DNA of 64,000 nucleotides, from the NCBI GenBank assembly GCA_003583745.1, contig QXPY01000011.1, forward strand, positions 62,001-126,000. The letters are read 5' to 3'. The notes beneath the pieces were generated by a model, which searched no databases, was not told the DNA's origin, and saw nothing but the letters and a program-made list of their open reading frames with translations. Source of the stretch: Rhodocyclales bacterium GT-UBC. Lineage in GTDB: Bacteria; Pseudomonadota; Gammaproteobacteria; Burkholderiales; Rhodocyclaceae. A program made the position numbers and the translations under genes. This document shows, in pieces, positions 54,029 to 63,167 of the stretch (position 1 is its first letter; each line of letters starts with the position of its first letter).

Positions 54029-55363
54029 CTAGGCCTCCCGACGGACTTCCAGCTTATTTTGCCATAGTGCTATTGACGAATCCAAGTCATTTTGGCTCGT
54101 TATGCATAGTGTTTTGTGGTCTACGCAACACTTTCCGGCGACCCATACGTGGCTGACGTTTTCGCGACCGGCCACATAGATGAGATGCGATAGTGGGTCG
54201 AAACAAGGTTTATTTTCGAGGCCGGCAAGATTTACTGCGCAGAGGTCAGCAGCCTTCCCGGGGGAGATCGAACCGATTTGGTTAGCCAGTCCGAGTGCGT
54301 TGGCGCCCCCAAGTGTGGCCATGTGCAGAACCTGGCTGGCAGGCAATGCGCTAGCGTCGCCGGTTGAGCCTTTGGCGAGCAATGCCGCCAGCCGCATTTC
54401 GCCGAACAGGTCGAGGCGGTTGTTGCTGGCGGCGCCATCGGTTCCCAGGCCGACGTTGATGCCTAGTTGTCTCATTCTTGCCACAGGGGCAATCCCGCTC
54501 GCCAACTTGAGGTTGGATGTCGGGCAGTGGGCAATACTTGCGCCTGTGTTGGCGAGCAGAATTAGTTCTTCGTCGTTCAGGTGGACGGCGTGGACGCCGA
54601 TGAATGAGGGGGTGAGCATGCCGAGCCCTTGCAGGCGGTGTAACGGGCGCATTTGGTATTGCTGGATGCTGTCGTCGATTTCCTGTTGTGTTTCATGAAT
54701 ATGGCAATGAATGGGCAAGTTGAGTTGTTCAGACAGGGTGAGGACCCGTTCAAAACTCCTGTCGGCGACGGTGTAGGGGGCGTGTGGCGCCAGGCAAAAG
54801 CCGAGTAGCGGGTTGTGCAGCCATTTTTCCCGTACTGACAATCCCTTGTTCAAGTAATCGTCGGCATCGCTGGCATAGCCGGTCGGGAATTCGAGCGTAG
54901 TGATGCCGATTTGTGCTCGCATGCCGAATTCGCTGGCCGCGGTCGCGGTTGCTTCCGGGTAAAAGTACATGTCGTTGAAGCAGGTAATGCCGCCTTTGAG
55001 CATTTCGGCACATGCAAGTCGGGTGCCGTCAAGTACGAACTGAGCCGAAACGTGAGCTGCTTCGGTCGGCCAGATATGTTTTTGGAGCCAGGTCATCAGT
55101 GGAAGGTCATCTGCGAGCCCGCGCATCAGTGACATGGCAGCATGGGTGTGCAAATTGACCAAGCCGGGGATCAGGATATGGTCATCGAGGACGACGCGGT
55201 CTCCGGCCTGGTAGCGCATTCTGGCTTCGGCAATCGGCAAAATGTCCAGGATGCGGCCCTGGTCGATGGCGACCGCGTGGTTGGTATGGACGGTGTCCGG
55301 CTCTACGGTAGCGATCCAGCGCGCTTCGATAAGAAGGTCAATCGCGATACTTGTTTGTGTCAT
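54029..55363 (-). CDS. mtaD: 5-methylthioadenosine/S-adenosylhomocysteine deaminase (TRZ/ATZ family)
   Basis: 444 residues of the amidohydrolase superfamily. Metal ligands: LVNLHTHAAMSLMRGLADDL (HxH), LAPHAPYTVADRSFE, LPIHCHIHETQQEID, and the Asp in VGLGTDGAASNNRLDL. It deaminates methylthioadenosine and SAH; members of this group also act on adenosine. In Pseudomonas the gene sits, as here, divergent to gyrA and upstream of ubiG. An ompA gene is inserted between here and ubiG. Confidence 0.92.
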   Translation of the reverse strand: MTQTSIAIDLLIEARWIATVEPDTVHTNHAVAIDQGRILDILPIAEARMRYQAGDRVVLDDHILIPGLVNLHTHAAMSLMRGLADDLPLMTWLQKHIWPTEAAHVSAQFVLDGTRLACAEMLKGGITCFNDMYFYPEATATAASEFGMRAQIGITTLEFPTGYASDADDYLNKGLSVREKWLHNPLLGFCLAPHAPYTVADRSFERVLTLSEQLNLPIHCHIHETQQEIDDSIQQYQMRPLHRLQGLGMLTPSFIGVHAVHLNDEELILLANTGASIAHCPTSNLKLASGIAPVARMRQLGINVGLGTDGAASNNRLDLFGEMRLAALLAKGSTGDASALPASQVLHMATLGGANALGLANQIGSISPGKAADLCAVNLAGLENKPCFDPLSHLIYVAGRENVSHVWVAGKCCVDHKTLCITSQNDLDSSIALWQNKLEVRREA

Positions 55364-55431
55364 GGAAAACGCCGTCGGCTCGATGTTGGGGCGTGTTAAA
55401 ATAGCAAATTACGCTCAATTCAACCAATAAG

Positions 55432-55449
55432 GCATCGCGCCCGCGATGC
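55432..55449 (+). repeat. Inverted repeat in the gyrA 5' leader
   Basis: GCATCGCG (55432-55439) and CGCGATGC (55442-55449) with a 2-base centre, ending 11 bases before the gyrA ATG. Could be a leader hairpin or operator. A -10-like TAAAAT lies upstream at 55397-55402 but no convincing -35. Confidence 0.5.
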
Positions 55450-55460
55450 GATTGTGAGAC

Positions 55461-58103
55461 ATGGATCAATTCGCCAAAGAAACATTGCCGATCAGCCTCG
55501 AAGACGAGATGCGGCGTTCCTATCTTGATTACGCGATGAGCGTGATTGTCGGCCGGGCGCTGCCGGATGCGCGCGACGGCCTCAAGCCTGTGCATCGCCG
55601 CGTGCTTTATGCGATGCACGAGACAAACAATGTCTGGAACCGTCCTTTCGTCAAGTGCGCCCGTGTTGTTGGCGAGGTGATGGGTAAGTATCACCCCCAT
55701 GGCGACTCGGCGATTTATGACACCCTGGTCCGGATGGCGCAGGATTTTTCCTTGCGTTACACCCTGGTGGACGGACAAGGCAATTTCGGTTCGATCGACG
55801 GCGACAATGCGGCGGCGATGCGTTACACCGAGTGCCGTCTGGAGCGTATAGCATCCGACCTGACTGCCGATATCGACAAGGAGACTGTTGATTTCGAGCC
55901 GAACTATGATGGCAAGGAGCTTGAGCCCTCCGTTTTGCCGACACGCATTCCCAATCTGCTGATCAATGGCTCGGCTGGTATTGCCGTCGGTATGGCGACC
56001 AATATCCCGCCGCATAACCTGCGCGAAGTGGTACGCGCTTGCCTGGCTTTGCTTGAAAATCCGGCAATTTCGATTGATGACCTGATCGAGATCATCCCGG
56101 CGCCGGATTTTCCGACAGCGGGCCTGATCTATGGCGTGATGGGCGTACGTGAAGGTTATAAAACCGGGCGTGGTCGCGTCGTCATGCGCGCTCGTACTCA
56201 CTTCGAAGATATTGGCAAGGGGGATCGTCAGGCATTGATCGTCGATGAAATCCCCTATCAAGTTAATAAAAAGTCGTTGATCGAGAAAATTGCCGAGCTG
56301 GTCAACGAAAAGAAGATTGAGGGCATTTCCGACATTCGGGATGAATCCGACAAGTCGGGTATGCGCGTCGTCATCGAATTGAAGCGGGGCGAGGTTGGCG
56401 AGGTTATTCTCAATAACCTCTACAAGCAGACGCAGTTGCAGGACACGTTCGGCATGAACATGGTGGCGCTGGTCGATGGTCAGCCCCGTCTGCTGAATCT
56501 CAAGCAGGCGCTTGAGTGCTTCTTGTCGCACCGGCGTGAAGTGGTAACGCGGCGTACCGTTTTCGAGCTGCGCAAGGCGCGCGAACGTGGTCATATCCTC
56601 GAGGGCTTGGCCGTCGCACTCTCGAACGTCGATGAGATCATTGCCCTGATCAAGGCAGCGCCGACGCCGCCGGATGCGAAGCGCAGCTTGATGGAGCGTA
56701 GCTGGCGCAGTCCGGTGGTCGAAGAAATGTTGGCACGGGCGGCTTCAGATGTTTCGCGCCCTGATGGTCTTTTGCCCGAGTTCGGGTTGTCTGACCAGGG
56801 CTATCGTCTTTCCGATGCCCAGGCCCAGGCGATTCTGGAGCTCCGCCTGCAACGCCTGACCGGTCTTGAACAAGACAAGATCGTTGGCGAGTACAAGGAG
56901 GTGATGGACAAGATTGTCGATTTGCTCGACATACTGGCCAAGCCGGAGCGCATTACCGCGATCATTGTTGAAGAACTGAACCAGATTTGCGAGCAATACG
57001 GTGACGAGCGCAAGTCGGAGATCGTTCTGCATACCCAGGAACTTGGTATTGAGGATCTGATTACGCCGCAGGATATGGTTGTTACCTTGTCGCACGGCGG
57101 GTATATCAAGGCCCAGCCCCTTGCCGATTATCGTGCCCAGCGACGTGGCGGTCGCGGCAAGCAGGCGGCGGCGATCAAAGACGAAGATTTCGTCGATCAT
57201 CTGTTTGTCGCCAATACTCACGACTACATCCTGTGCTTCTCGAATCGTGGTCGTTGCTATTGGCTGAAGGTCTTCGAAGCGCCGCAAGGCAGCCGGGCGA
57301 GTCGTGGCAAGCCGATCGTCAATTTGTTCCCGCTGGAAGAGGGGGAGCGTATCAATGCCGTTTTGCCGGTCAAGGAGTTTGCTGACGACAAGTTCGTCTT
57401 CATGGCCACGCGCGACGGGACGGTCAAGAAAACGCCGCTGTCCGACTTCTCGAATCCTCGGAAGGCCGGCATCATTGCCGTTGATTTGCTCGACGATGAC
57501 TATTTGATCGGTGTCGAACTGACCACCGGTCAGAGCGATATTGTGCTTGTTTCCAATGCCGGCAAGGCGGTCTGGTTTGATGAAGAGGATGTCCGTCCGA
57601 TGGGGCGCGGTGCGCGTGGTGTACGCGGCATGAAGTTGCAGGATGGGCAGAGCGTAATTTCTCTGCTGGTTGCCGAAGATGATCAGCAGACCGTGCTGGT
57701 GGCAACCGAGAATGGTTTCGGCAAACGCACCGTGCTCGCCGATTTCCGCCATTCCGGTCGCGGTACGCAGGGTGTCAAGGCGATTGCTGATTCGGAGCGT
57801 AACGGCGTCGTGGTCGGCGCCAAGCTGGTCGGTGATGAAGATGAGGTAATGCTCATTACGACGGGCGGCGTGCTGATCCGTACCCGCGTTTCGGAAATCC
57901 GTGGGATGGGGCGTGCAACGCAAGGTGTCACGCTGATCTCGTTGGACGAAGGTGAGAAACTTGCCGGACTCGAGAAGGTCGCGGAATCGGTAGCCGAAGT
58001 CGACGCGGAGTCCGATGCAGATGCGCCCAGTGACGCAACCGTGACGGATGGGGCGCAGTCGTCTGCGCCGGAAGCGGGAAATGAAGAGGGAGGCGAAGCC
58101 TGA
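55461..58103 (+). CDS. gyrA: DNA gyrase subunit A
   Basis: 880 residues. GyrA cuts and passes DNA in the A2B2 gyrase. The catalytic Tyr122 is in [10 protein letters not shown]; the quinolone-determining positions Ser83 and Asp87 ([17 protein letters not shown]) are wild type. GyrA box QRRGGRGK starts the C-terminal beta-pinwheel, followed by six repeat blades (about 535-830). The tail (about 835-880) is Glu/Asp/Ala-rich. TGATG overlap with serC shows translational coupling. Similar gene order gyrA-serC-pheA-hisC is known in pseudomonads. Confidence 0.98.
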   Translation: MDQFAKETLPISLEDEMRRSYLDYAMSVIVGRALPDARDGLKPVHRRVLYAMHETNNVWNRPFVKCARVVGEVMGKYHPHGDSAIYDTLVRMAQDFSLRYTLVDGQGNFGSIDGDNAAAMRYTECRLERIASDLTADIDKETVDFEPNYDGKELEPSVLPTRIPNLLINGSAGIAVGMATNIPPHNLREVVRACLALLENPAISIDDLIEIIPAPDFPTAGLIYGVMGVREGYKTGRGRVVMRARTHFEDIGKGDRQALIVDEIPYQVNKKSLIEKIAELVNEKKIEGISDIRDESDKSGMRVVIELKRGEVGEVILNNLYKQTQLQDTFGMNMVALVDGQPRLLNLKQALECFLSHRREVVTRRTVFELRKARERGHILEGLAVALSNVDEIIALIKAAPTPPDAKRSLMERSWRSPVVEEMLARAASDVSRPDGLLPEFGLSDQGYRLSDAQAQAILELRLQRLTGLEQDKIVGEYKEVMDKIVDLLDILAKPERITAIIVEELNQICEQYGDERKSEIVLHTQELGIEDLITPQDMVVTLSHGGYIKAQPLADYRAQRRGGRGKQAAAIKDEDFVDHLFVANTHDYILCFSNRGRCYWLKVFEAPQGSRASRGKPIVNLFPLEEGERINAVLPVKEFADDKFVFMATRDGTVKKTPLSDFSNPRKAGIIAVDLLDDDYLIGVELTTGQSDIVLVSNAGKAVWFDEEDVRPMGRGARGVRGMKLQDGQSVISLLVAEDDQQTVLVATENGFGKRTVLADFRHSGRGTQGVKAIADSERNGVVVGAKLVGDEDEVMLITTGGVLIRTRVSEIRGMGRATQGVTLISLDEGEKLAGLEKVAESVAEVDAESDADAPSDATVTDGAQSSAPEAGNEEGGEA

Positions 58104-59188
58104 TGAGTCGAATCTGGAATTTCAGCGCCGGTCCGGCGGCGCTGCCTGAAGAAGTCCTCAAGCAGGCGCAGGAAGAATTGCTCGACTGGCATGGTGCCGG
58201 TTGCAGCGTCATGGAAATGAGCCATCGCGGCAAGGAGTTCATGTCCATCCTCGAGCAGGCCGAAGCCGACCTGCGTGAGCTGATGGAGATTCCTGCCGGC
58301 TACAAGGTGCTTTTCCTGCAGGGCGGGGCGACGCAGCAATTTGCCCAGATCCCGATGAACCTGCTGGCCGGGCGTTCGGCGGACTACATTGTCACCGGCT
58401 CGTGGTCGAAAAAGGCCTTCAAGGAAGCGCAGCGGATCGGTACGGTGCGTTGTGCCGCCAGTACTGAAAGCCAGGGCTTTACCTGCCTGCCGACCGCCGA
58501 AGAAATCAAGCTCGACCCCTTCGCCGCCTACTTGCACATCTGCACCAACGAAACTATCCACGGTGTCGAAATCCCGGCCGAGCGCATTGCCGATACGGGT
58601 GTGCCGCTGGTCGTCGATATGTCGTCGCATATCCTGTCACGGCGGGTCAATGTCGAGAAATTCGGCCTGATCTACGCCGGGGCGCAGAAAAACATCGGCC
58701 CATCCGGTCTGACCCTGGTCATCGTGCGCCAGGAGCTGCTGGGCATGGCGCCGCTAACCATCCCCAGTGTGATGGACTACGCGGTGATGGCCGAAAACGG
58801 CTCGATGCTCAACACGCCGCCGACTTACGGCATCTATATTGCCGGCCTGGTCTTCCAGTGGCTCAAGCGCCAAGGGGGGCTGGCCGGGATCGAGGCCGTC
58901 AATGTCGAAAAGGCACGCCGTCTTTACGCTTGTATCGACAATTCCGGCGGCTTCTACACCAATCCGGTCGATCCGGATTGCCGTTCGCGGATGAACGTTC
59001 CGTTCACGCTGGCCAATCCGCAACTCGATGCGGCTTTCCTGGCTGAATCGAAGGCAGCCGGACTGGTTTCGCTGAAGGGCCACAAGTCGGTCGGCGGCAT
59101 GCGTGCCTCGATCTACAACGCCGTCCCGCTGGCGGCCATCGAGGCCCTGGTGGATTTCATGAACGACTTTGCCAAGCGCAACGGTTAG
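58103..59188 (+). CDS. serC: Phosphoserine aminotransferase
   Basis: 361 residues, family length. PLP enzyme making 3-phosphoserine in serine synthesis and 4-phosphohydroxythreonine in pyridoxal-phosphate synthesis. N-terminus SRIWNFSAGPAALPEEVLKQ; PLP Lys in IYAGAQKNIGPSGLTLVIVR (about 190-210); the C-terminal EGHKSV-type loop reads LKGHKSVGGMRASIYNAVP. ATG overlaps gyrA stop (TGATG); 6 bases separate it from pheA. Confidence 0.97.
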   Translation: MSRIWNFSAGPAALPEEVLKQAQEELLDWHGAGCSVMEMSHRGKEFMSILEQAEADLRELMEIPAGYKVLFLQGGATQQFAQIPMNLLAGRSADYIVTGSWSKKAFKEAQRIGTVRCAASTESQGFTCLPTAEEIKLDPFAAYLHICTNETIHGVEIPAERIADTGVPLVVDMSSHILSRRVNVEKFGLIYAGAQKNIGPSGLTLVIVRQELLGMAPLTIPSVMDYAVMAENGSMLNTPPTYGIYIAGLVFQWLKRQGGLAGIEAVNVEKARRLYACIDNSGGFYTNPVDPDCRSRMNVPFTLANPQLDAAFLAESKAAGLVSLKGHKSVGGMRASIYNAVPLAAIEALVDFMNDFAKRNG

Positions 59189-59194
59189 AACAGT

Positions 59195-60286
59195 ATGAGC
59201 GACGATCTGCAGAAGGCACTGGCCGGCGTCCGCGCCGAAATCGACGGCATCGATGCCGAGTTGCTGCATCTTCTCAACCAGCGTGCCCGTTGCGCCCAGA
59301 AGGTTGGCGAGATCAAGACCGAGCACGGTGCGGCCGGCCACATCTATCGTCCGGAGCGCGAGGCGCAGGTCCTGCGCCGGCTGCAGGATGCCAATCCCGG
59401 CCCCTTGCCGAACGAAGGGATCACCTTCTTCTTTCGCGAGGTGATGTCGGCCTGCCTGTCGCTGGAAGAACCATTGGGCGTTGCTTTCCTTGGGCCGTTG
59501 GGTACTTTTTCCGAGTCGGCGGCAACCAAGCATTTCGGTCATGCCGCCCGCCTGTTGCCGCTCGATTCGATCGATGATGTTTTTCGCGAAGTCGAAGCCG
59601 GGCACGCTCATTACGCCGTGGTGCCGGTCGAGAACTCGACCGAAGGCGCGGTTGGGCGGACGATGGACCTCCTGCTCGGTTCGTCGCTGAAAATCTGCGG
59701 CGAAGTCGTGTTGCGGATTCATCAGAACCTGTTGTCGAACGAGACCGATCTGACCCGGATCACCAAGGTCTACTCGCATGCCCAGTCGCTGGCCCAGTGC
59801 CACGAGTGGCTGAATCGCGTCCTGCCCAACGCCCAGCGCATTTCGGTCGGCAGCAACGCCCAGGCCGCCCAGAAAGCGTCCGAAGAACCCGGTACGGCGG
59901 CGATTGCCGGCGAGGCAGCGGCAACCCGCTACAAATTGCCGCGCCTGGCCGAGAATATCGAAGACGAGCCGAACAACACGACGCGCTTCCTGGTGCTCGG
60001 CAAGCACGATTCCGGCATCTCCGGTCGTGACAAGACTTCGCTGATCATGTCGGCGCCCAACCGGACTGGCGCCCTCTACGAGTTGCTGCTGCCCTTTTCG
60101 CACGCCGAAGTTTCGCTTTCGCGGCTTGAGTCGCGGCCGGCCCGCCATGCCTTGTGGGAGTACGTCTTCTACGTCGATATCGATGGGCATCGTGAAGAGC
60201 CGGCGGTCAAGGCGGCCTTGGAAGAATTGGCCAATCGCGCAGCTTATCTGAAAATCCTCGGGTCTTACCCGGTTGCCGTTTACTGA
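59195..60286 (+). CDS. pheA: Bifunctional chorismate mutase / prephenate dehydratase
   Basis: 363 residues. AroQ-type chorismate mutase (1-90, VRAEIDGIDAELLHLLNQRA), then prephenate dehydratase (about 95-275: VAFLGPLGTFSESAATKHFG, VVPVENSTEGAVGRTMDLLL, TTRFLVLGKH), then ACT domain (about 283-360: LIMSAPNRTGALYELLLPFS, SRPARHALWEYVFYVDID) for Phe feedback. It makes phenylpyruvate. 10 bases before hisC. Confidence 0.97.
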   Translation: MSDDLQKALAGVRAEIDGIDAELLHLLNQRARCAQKVGEIKTEHGAAGHIYRPEREAQVLRRLQDANPGPLPNEGITFFFREVMSACLSLEEPLGVAFLGPLGTFSESAATKHFGHAARLLPLDSIDDVFREVEAGHAHYAVVPVENSTEGAVGRTMDLLLGSSLKICGEVVLRIHQNLLSNETDLTRITKVYSHAQSLAQCHEWLNRVLPNAQRISVGSNAQAAQKASEEPGTAAIAGEAAATRYKLPRLAENIEDEPNNTTRFLVLGKHDSGISGRDKTSLIMSAPNRTGALYELLLPFSHAEVSLSRLESRPARHALWEYVFYVDIDGHREEPAVKAALEELANRAAYLKILGSYPVAVY

Positions 60287-60296
60287 GGGATAGCGC

Positions 60297-61385
60297 ATGA
60301 GTCTTGCCGAACAGGCGCTTCCTTACGTTCGCGCCATCTCGCCCTATCAGCCGGGCAAGCCGATCACCGAACTGGCCCGTGAAATGGGCATTCCGGTTGA
60401 AAGCATCGTCAAGTTGGCTTCGAACGAGAATCCGCTTGGCATGAGTCCGAAGGCGAAGAAAGCCGTTGAGGCCGCCATCAGCGGTGTCGAGCGCTATCCG
60501 GACCAATTCGACTTGATCAAGGCGGTGGCCGGGCGTACCGGTGTCGCTCAGGACCAGGTCGTGCTGGGGAATGGTTCGAACGACGTGCTTGATTTGGTTG
60601 CCCGGGTTTTCCTGGCGCCGGGGCGTTCTGCCGTCTTTGCCCAGCATGCTTTTGCCGTGTATCCGCTGGCGACCCTGTCGACCGGGGCTGAACTGATCGT
60701 TACGGCAGCCAAGGATCATGGTCATGACCTGGATGCGATGCTGGCTGCCATCCGGCCCGATACCCGTATCGTCTGGATCGCCAACCCGAATAATCCGACC
60801 GGCAACTTCCTGCCTTACCCGGAAGTGCGCACCTTTCTCGAGGCGGTGCCGAAGCATGTCGTGGTTGTGCTCGACGAGGCTTACAACGAATACCTGCCGC
60901 CGGCTGATCGCTGCGATACCGCTGGTTGGATCAAGGATTTTCCGAATCTGGTCGTCTGCCGGACATTGTCGAAGATTTACGGTCTTGCCGGCCTGCGCAT
61001 CGGCTATGCGCTGACTTCGGCTGAAGTAGCCGATCTGATGAACCGTGTCCGGCAGCCGTTCAATGTCAATAATCTGGCCCTGGCCGGAGCCTTGGCGGCG
61101 CTGGATGATGACGCGTTCCTGCACGCCAGTTACGAACTCAATCGCCGTGGCATGGCCCAGATCGTGACCGGCCTCGAGCGACTGCAGCTGGAAGTGATCA
61201 AGCCGCACGGCAATTTCGTGACTTTCAAGGTCGGTGATGCGGCAGCGGTGAATCAGAAGTTGCTGCAACAGGGCGTCATTGTTCGTCCGATTGCTGGTTA
61301 TGGTTTACCCGAGTGGTTGCGCGTGACGATCGGTACCGAGCCGGAAAACACGCGCTTCCTGGAGGCTCTGGAGAAAGCGCTCTAA
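60297..61385 (+). CDS. hisC: Histidinol-phosphate / aromatic aminotransferase
   Basis: 362 residues, class I/II aminotransferase of the HisC subgroup. KLASNENPLGMSPKAKKAVE, VLGNGSNDVLDLVARVFLAP and the PLP Lys in RTLSKIYGLAGLRIGYALTS are typical. Between pheA and tyrA it is expected to act on phenylpyruvate and 4-hydroxyphenylpyruvate (aromatic aminotransferase) as well as, or instead of, imidazole acetol phosphate, like hisC2 of pseudomonads. No other his genes are here. Confidence 0.95.
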   Translation: MSLAEQALPYVRAISPYQPGKPITELAREMGIPVESIVKLASNENPLGMSPKAKKAVEAAISGVERYPDQFDLIKAVAGRTGVAQDQVVLGNGSNDVLDLVARVFLAPGRSAVFAQHAFAVYPLATLSTGAELIVTAAKDHGHDLDAMLAAIRPDTRIVWIANPNNPTGNFLPYPEVRTFLEAVPKHVVVVLDEAYNEYLPPADRCDTAGWIKDFPNLVVCRTLSKIYGLAGLRIGYALTSAEVADLMNRVRQPFNVNNLALAGALAALDDDAFLHASYELNRRGMAQIVTGLERLQLEVIKPHGNFVTFKVGDAAAVNQKLLQQGVIVRPIAGYGLPEWLRVTIGTEPENTRFLEALEKAL

Positions 61386-62255
61386 ATGCCTGAGTTCGGC
61401 AAGATTGTCGTTTTTGGTACCGGCCTGATCGGCGGTTCTTTCGCCTTGGCGCTGAAAGAGGCGGGTGCCGTCGAAGAGGTGGTCGGTTTCGGCCGGACCC
61501 CGGCAACGCTGCGGACGGCGCAGCAACTCGGCGTGATTGACCGGGCCGGGATCAATCCGACGCATGAAATCGAAGACGCCGACATCGTGCTGGTGGCGAC
61601 GCCGGTGGCCCAGATGCCCGAGATTTTCAGTCGCATCGAGCCTTATCTTGGTCCCAATACCATCGTTACGGATGGCGGTTCGACCAAGGGCGATGTGGTG
61701 GCGGCGGCGCGGGCTGCGTTTGGCGAGCGGATCGGGCAGTTTGTGCCGGCGCATCCGATTGCCGGCGCCGAAAACAGTGGTCCGGCGGCGGCACGTTGGG
61801 ACCTTTATCAAGGCAAGAAAGTGGTGGTAACACCGCTGGCCGAGAACAGCGATGAGTCGCTCGATCACATCAAGCGGGCTTGGTCGCTGTGCGGGGCCGA
61901 TATCTACGAGCTGACCCCGGAGGCACATGATCGTGTCTTCGCCGCCGTCAGTCATTTGCCGCATTTGTTGTCCTACGCGCTGGTTCATGAGTTGGCGGTG
62001 CGCGAGGATGCAGACCTGTTCTTTACTTTCGCGGCCTCCGGTTTTCGCGATTTCACGCGGATTGCCGCCAGCCATCCGGAAATGTGGCGGGATATTTGTC
62101 TGGCCAACCGTGGCGCTCTTCTGGGCGAGTTGGATCGCTATCGGACGCAATTGGATGAACTACGTATGGCGCTGGCACAGGACGACGGTCGGCGACTTGA
62201 GGAAATATTCGATATCGCGCGCCAAGCCAGGCGCGACTGGGCGGGTGAGAGCTGA
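61386..62255 (+). CDS. tyrA: Prephenate/arogenate dehydrogenase
   Basis: 289 residues. NAD(P)-binding VVFGTGLIGGSFALALKEAG, VTDGGSTKGDVVAAARAAFG, active-site FVPAHPIAGAENSGPAAARW, and the helical dimer domain (about 165-285) with AVSHLPHLLSYALVHELA. It oxidises prephenate to 4-hydroxyphenylpyruvate. ATG directly follows the hisC stop; TGATG overlaps the ligase gene. Confidence 0.95.
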   Translation: MPEFGKIVVFGTGLIGGSFALALKEAGAVEEVVGFGRTPATLRTAQQLGVIDRAGINPTHEIEDADIVLVATPVAQMPEIFSRIEPYLGPNTIVTDGGSTKGDVVAAARAAFGERIGQFVPAHPIAGAENSGPAAARWDLYQGKKVVVTPLAENSDESLDHIKRAWSLCGADIYELTPEAHDRVFAAVSHLPHLLSYALVHELAVREDADLFFTFAASGFRDFTRIAASHPEMWRDICLANRGALLGELDRYRTQLDELRMALAQDDGRRLEEIFDIARQARRDWAGES

Positions 62256-63097
62256 TGTCCAGATTGCTGCGGGCCTTGTTGCTGGGAATGATGCTGGCGC
62301 TGCCCGCAGCGACATTTGGCCAAGGTGCTCCTGCCATTCTGCTGGCCGAGATATACCGCGGTCAGGTTGATGTCACTCGTTATCTGGTCAGTGAGAAATT
62401 TGACGGCGTGCGCGCAATCTGGAATGGCGAAACCCTGGTGTTCCGGAGTGGGCGGCCGATTCATGCTCCGCAGTGGTTTGTCGATGCCTTGCCGAAAAGA
62501 TCGCTTGATGGCGAACTTTGGATGGGGCGAGGAAGCTTCGAACGATTGTCAGGCGTGGTAAGGCGGGAGGTCCCGAACGATGAAGAGTGGCGTCAGGTTC
62601 GTTACATGATTTTCGAATTGCCGGGGGCAGCAGGGGGTTTTCGGGCAAGGGCCGCAGAAATCCGTGCCCTTGTCGCGGATGCCGGGATACCCTGGCTCGT
62701 GGCAATTGATCAGTTGCCAGTGGGGAGCCGCGACGAACTGCAAAGACGATTCAAGCAGGTCATTGCACAAGGTGGTGAGGGATTGGTGCTACATCTCGCC
62801 GATGCGCAGTACGTCACCGGTCGTAGCGATGTCCTGCTTAAAATGAAGTCGTCGGCCGATGGAGAGGGCGTGGTCATTGCGCATCTGCCTGGGAAAGGAA
62901 AATATTCCGGCATGCTGGGGGCGCTCCGAGTGCGTTTGGCCGATGGTCGCGAACTGAATTTGGGGTCCGGCTTTTCCGAACAGCAACGGCTTCAGCCACC
63001 GGCGATTGGAGCGACAGTGACTTTTCGCTATCGCGATTTGACACGACAGGGCTTACCTCGCTTTGCCACGTTTGTGCGCGAGCGTGGTGCCGAGTGA
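62255..63097 (+). CDS. ATP-dependent DNA ligase with signal peptide (LigE type)
   Basis: 280 residues. Signal peptide about 1-22 (LRALLLGMMLALPAATFGQG), then minimal two-domain ligase: catalytic Lys48 in motif I SEKFDGVRAIWN, Glu in motif III LDGELWMG, motif IV EGLVLH and motif V VLLKMKSS, OB domain about 190-278. This is the periplasmic ATP-dependent ligase LigE, thought to act on incoming or extracellular DNA; the main NAD ligase LigA is not here. In many relatives aroA would follow tyrA; here the operon ends with a ligase. The 70 bases to manC contain a TAGAAT (63132-63137) that could be its -10. Confidence 0.9.
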   Translation: MSRLLRALLLGMMLALPAATFGQGAPAILLAEIYRGQVDVTRYLVSEKFDGVRAIWNGETLVFRSGRPIHAPQWFVDALPKRSLDGELWMGRGSFERLSGVVRREVPNDEEWRQVRYMIFELPGAAGGFRARAAEIRALVADAGIPWLVAIDQLPVGSRDELQRRFKQVIAQGGEGLVLHLADAQYVTGRSDVLLKMKSSADGEGVVIAHLPGKGKYSGMLGALRVRLADGRELNLGSGFSEQQRLQPPAIGATVTFRYRDLTRQGLPRFATFVRERGAE

Positions 63098-63167
63098 TTC
63101 GAGGCGCGACAGTTCGCCTGCTTGCGTGCAGTAGAATTCTGCTTTCTGCATAACGAGATTATTCAGC

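Noticed and set aside
55338..56594. 418-residue antisense frame over gyrA
   Set aside because: Shadow of the conserved gyrA N-terminal domain and the mtaD end.
58754..60298. 514-residue antisense frame over serC and pheA
   Set aside because: Shadow; crosses two conserved genes and their junction.
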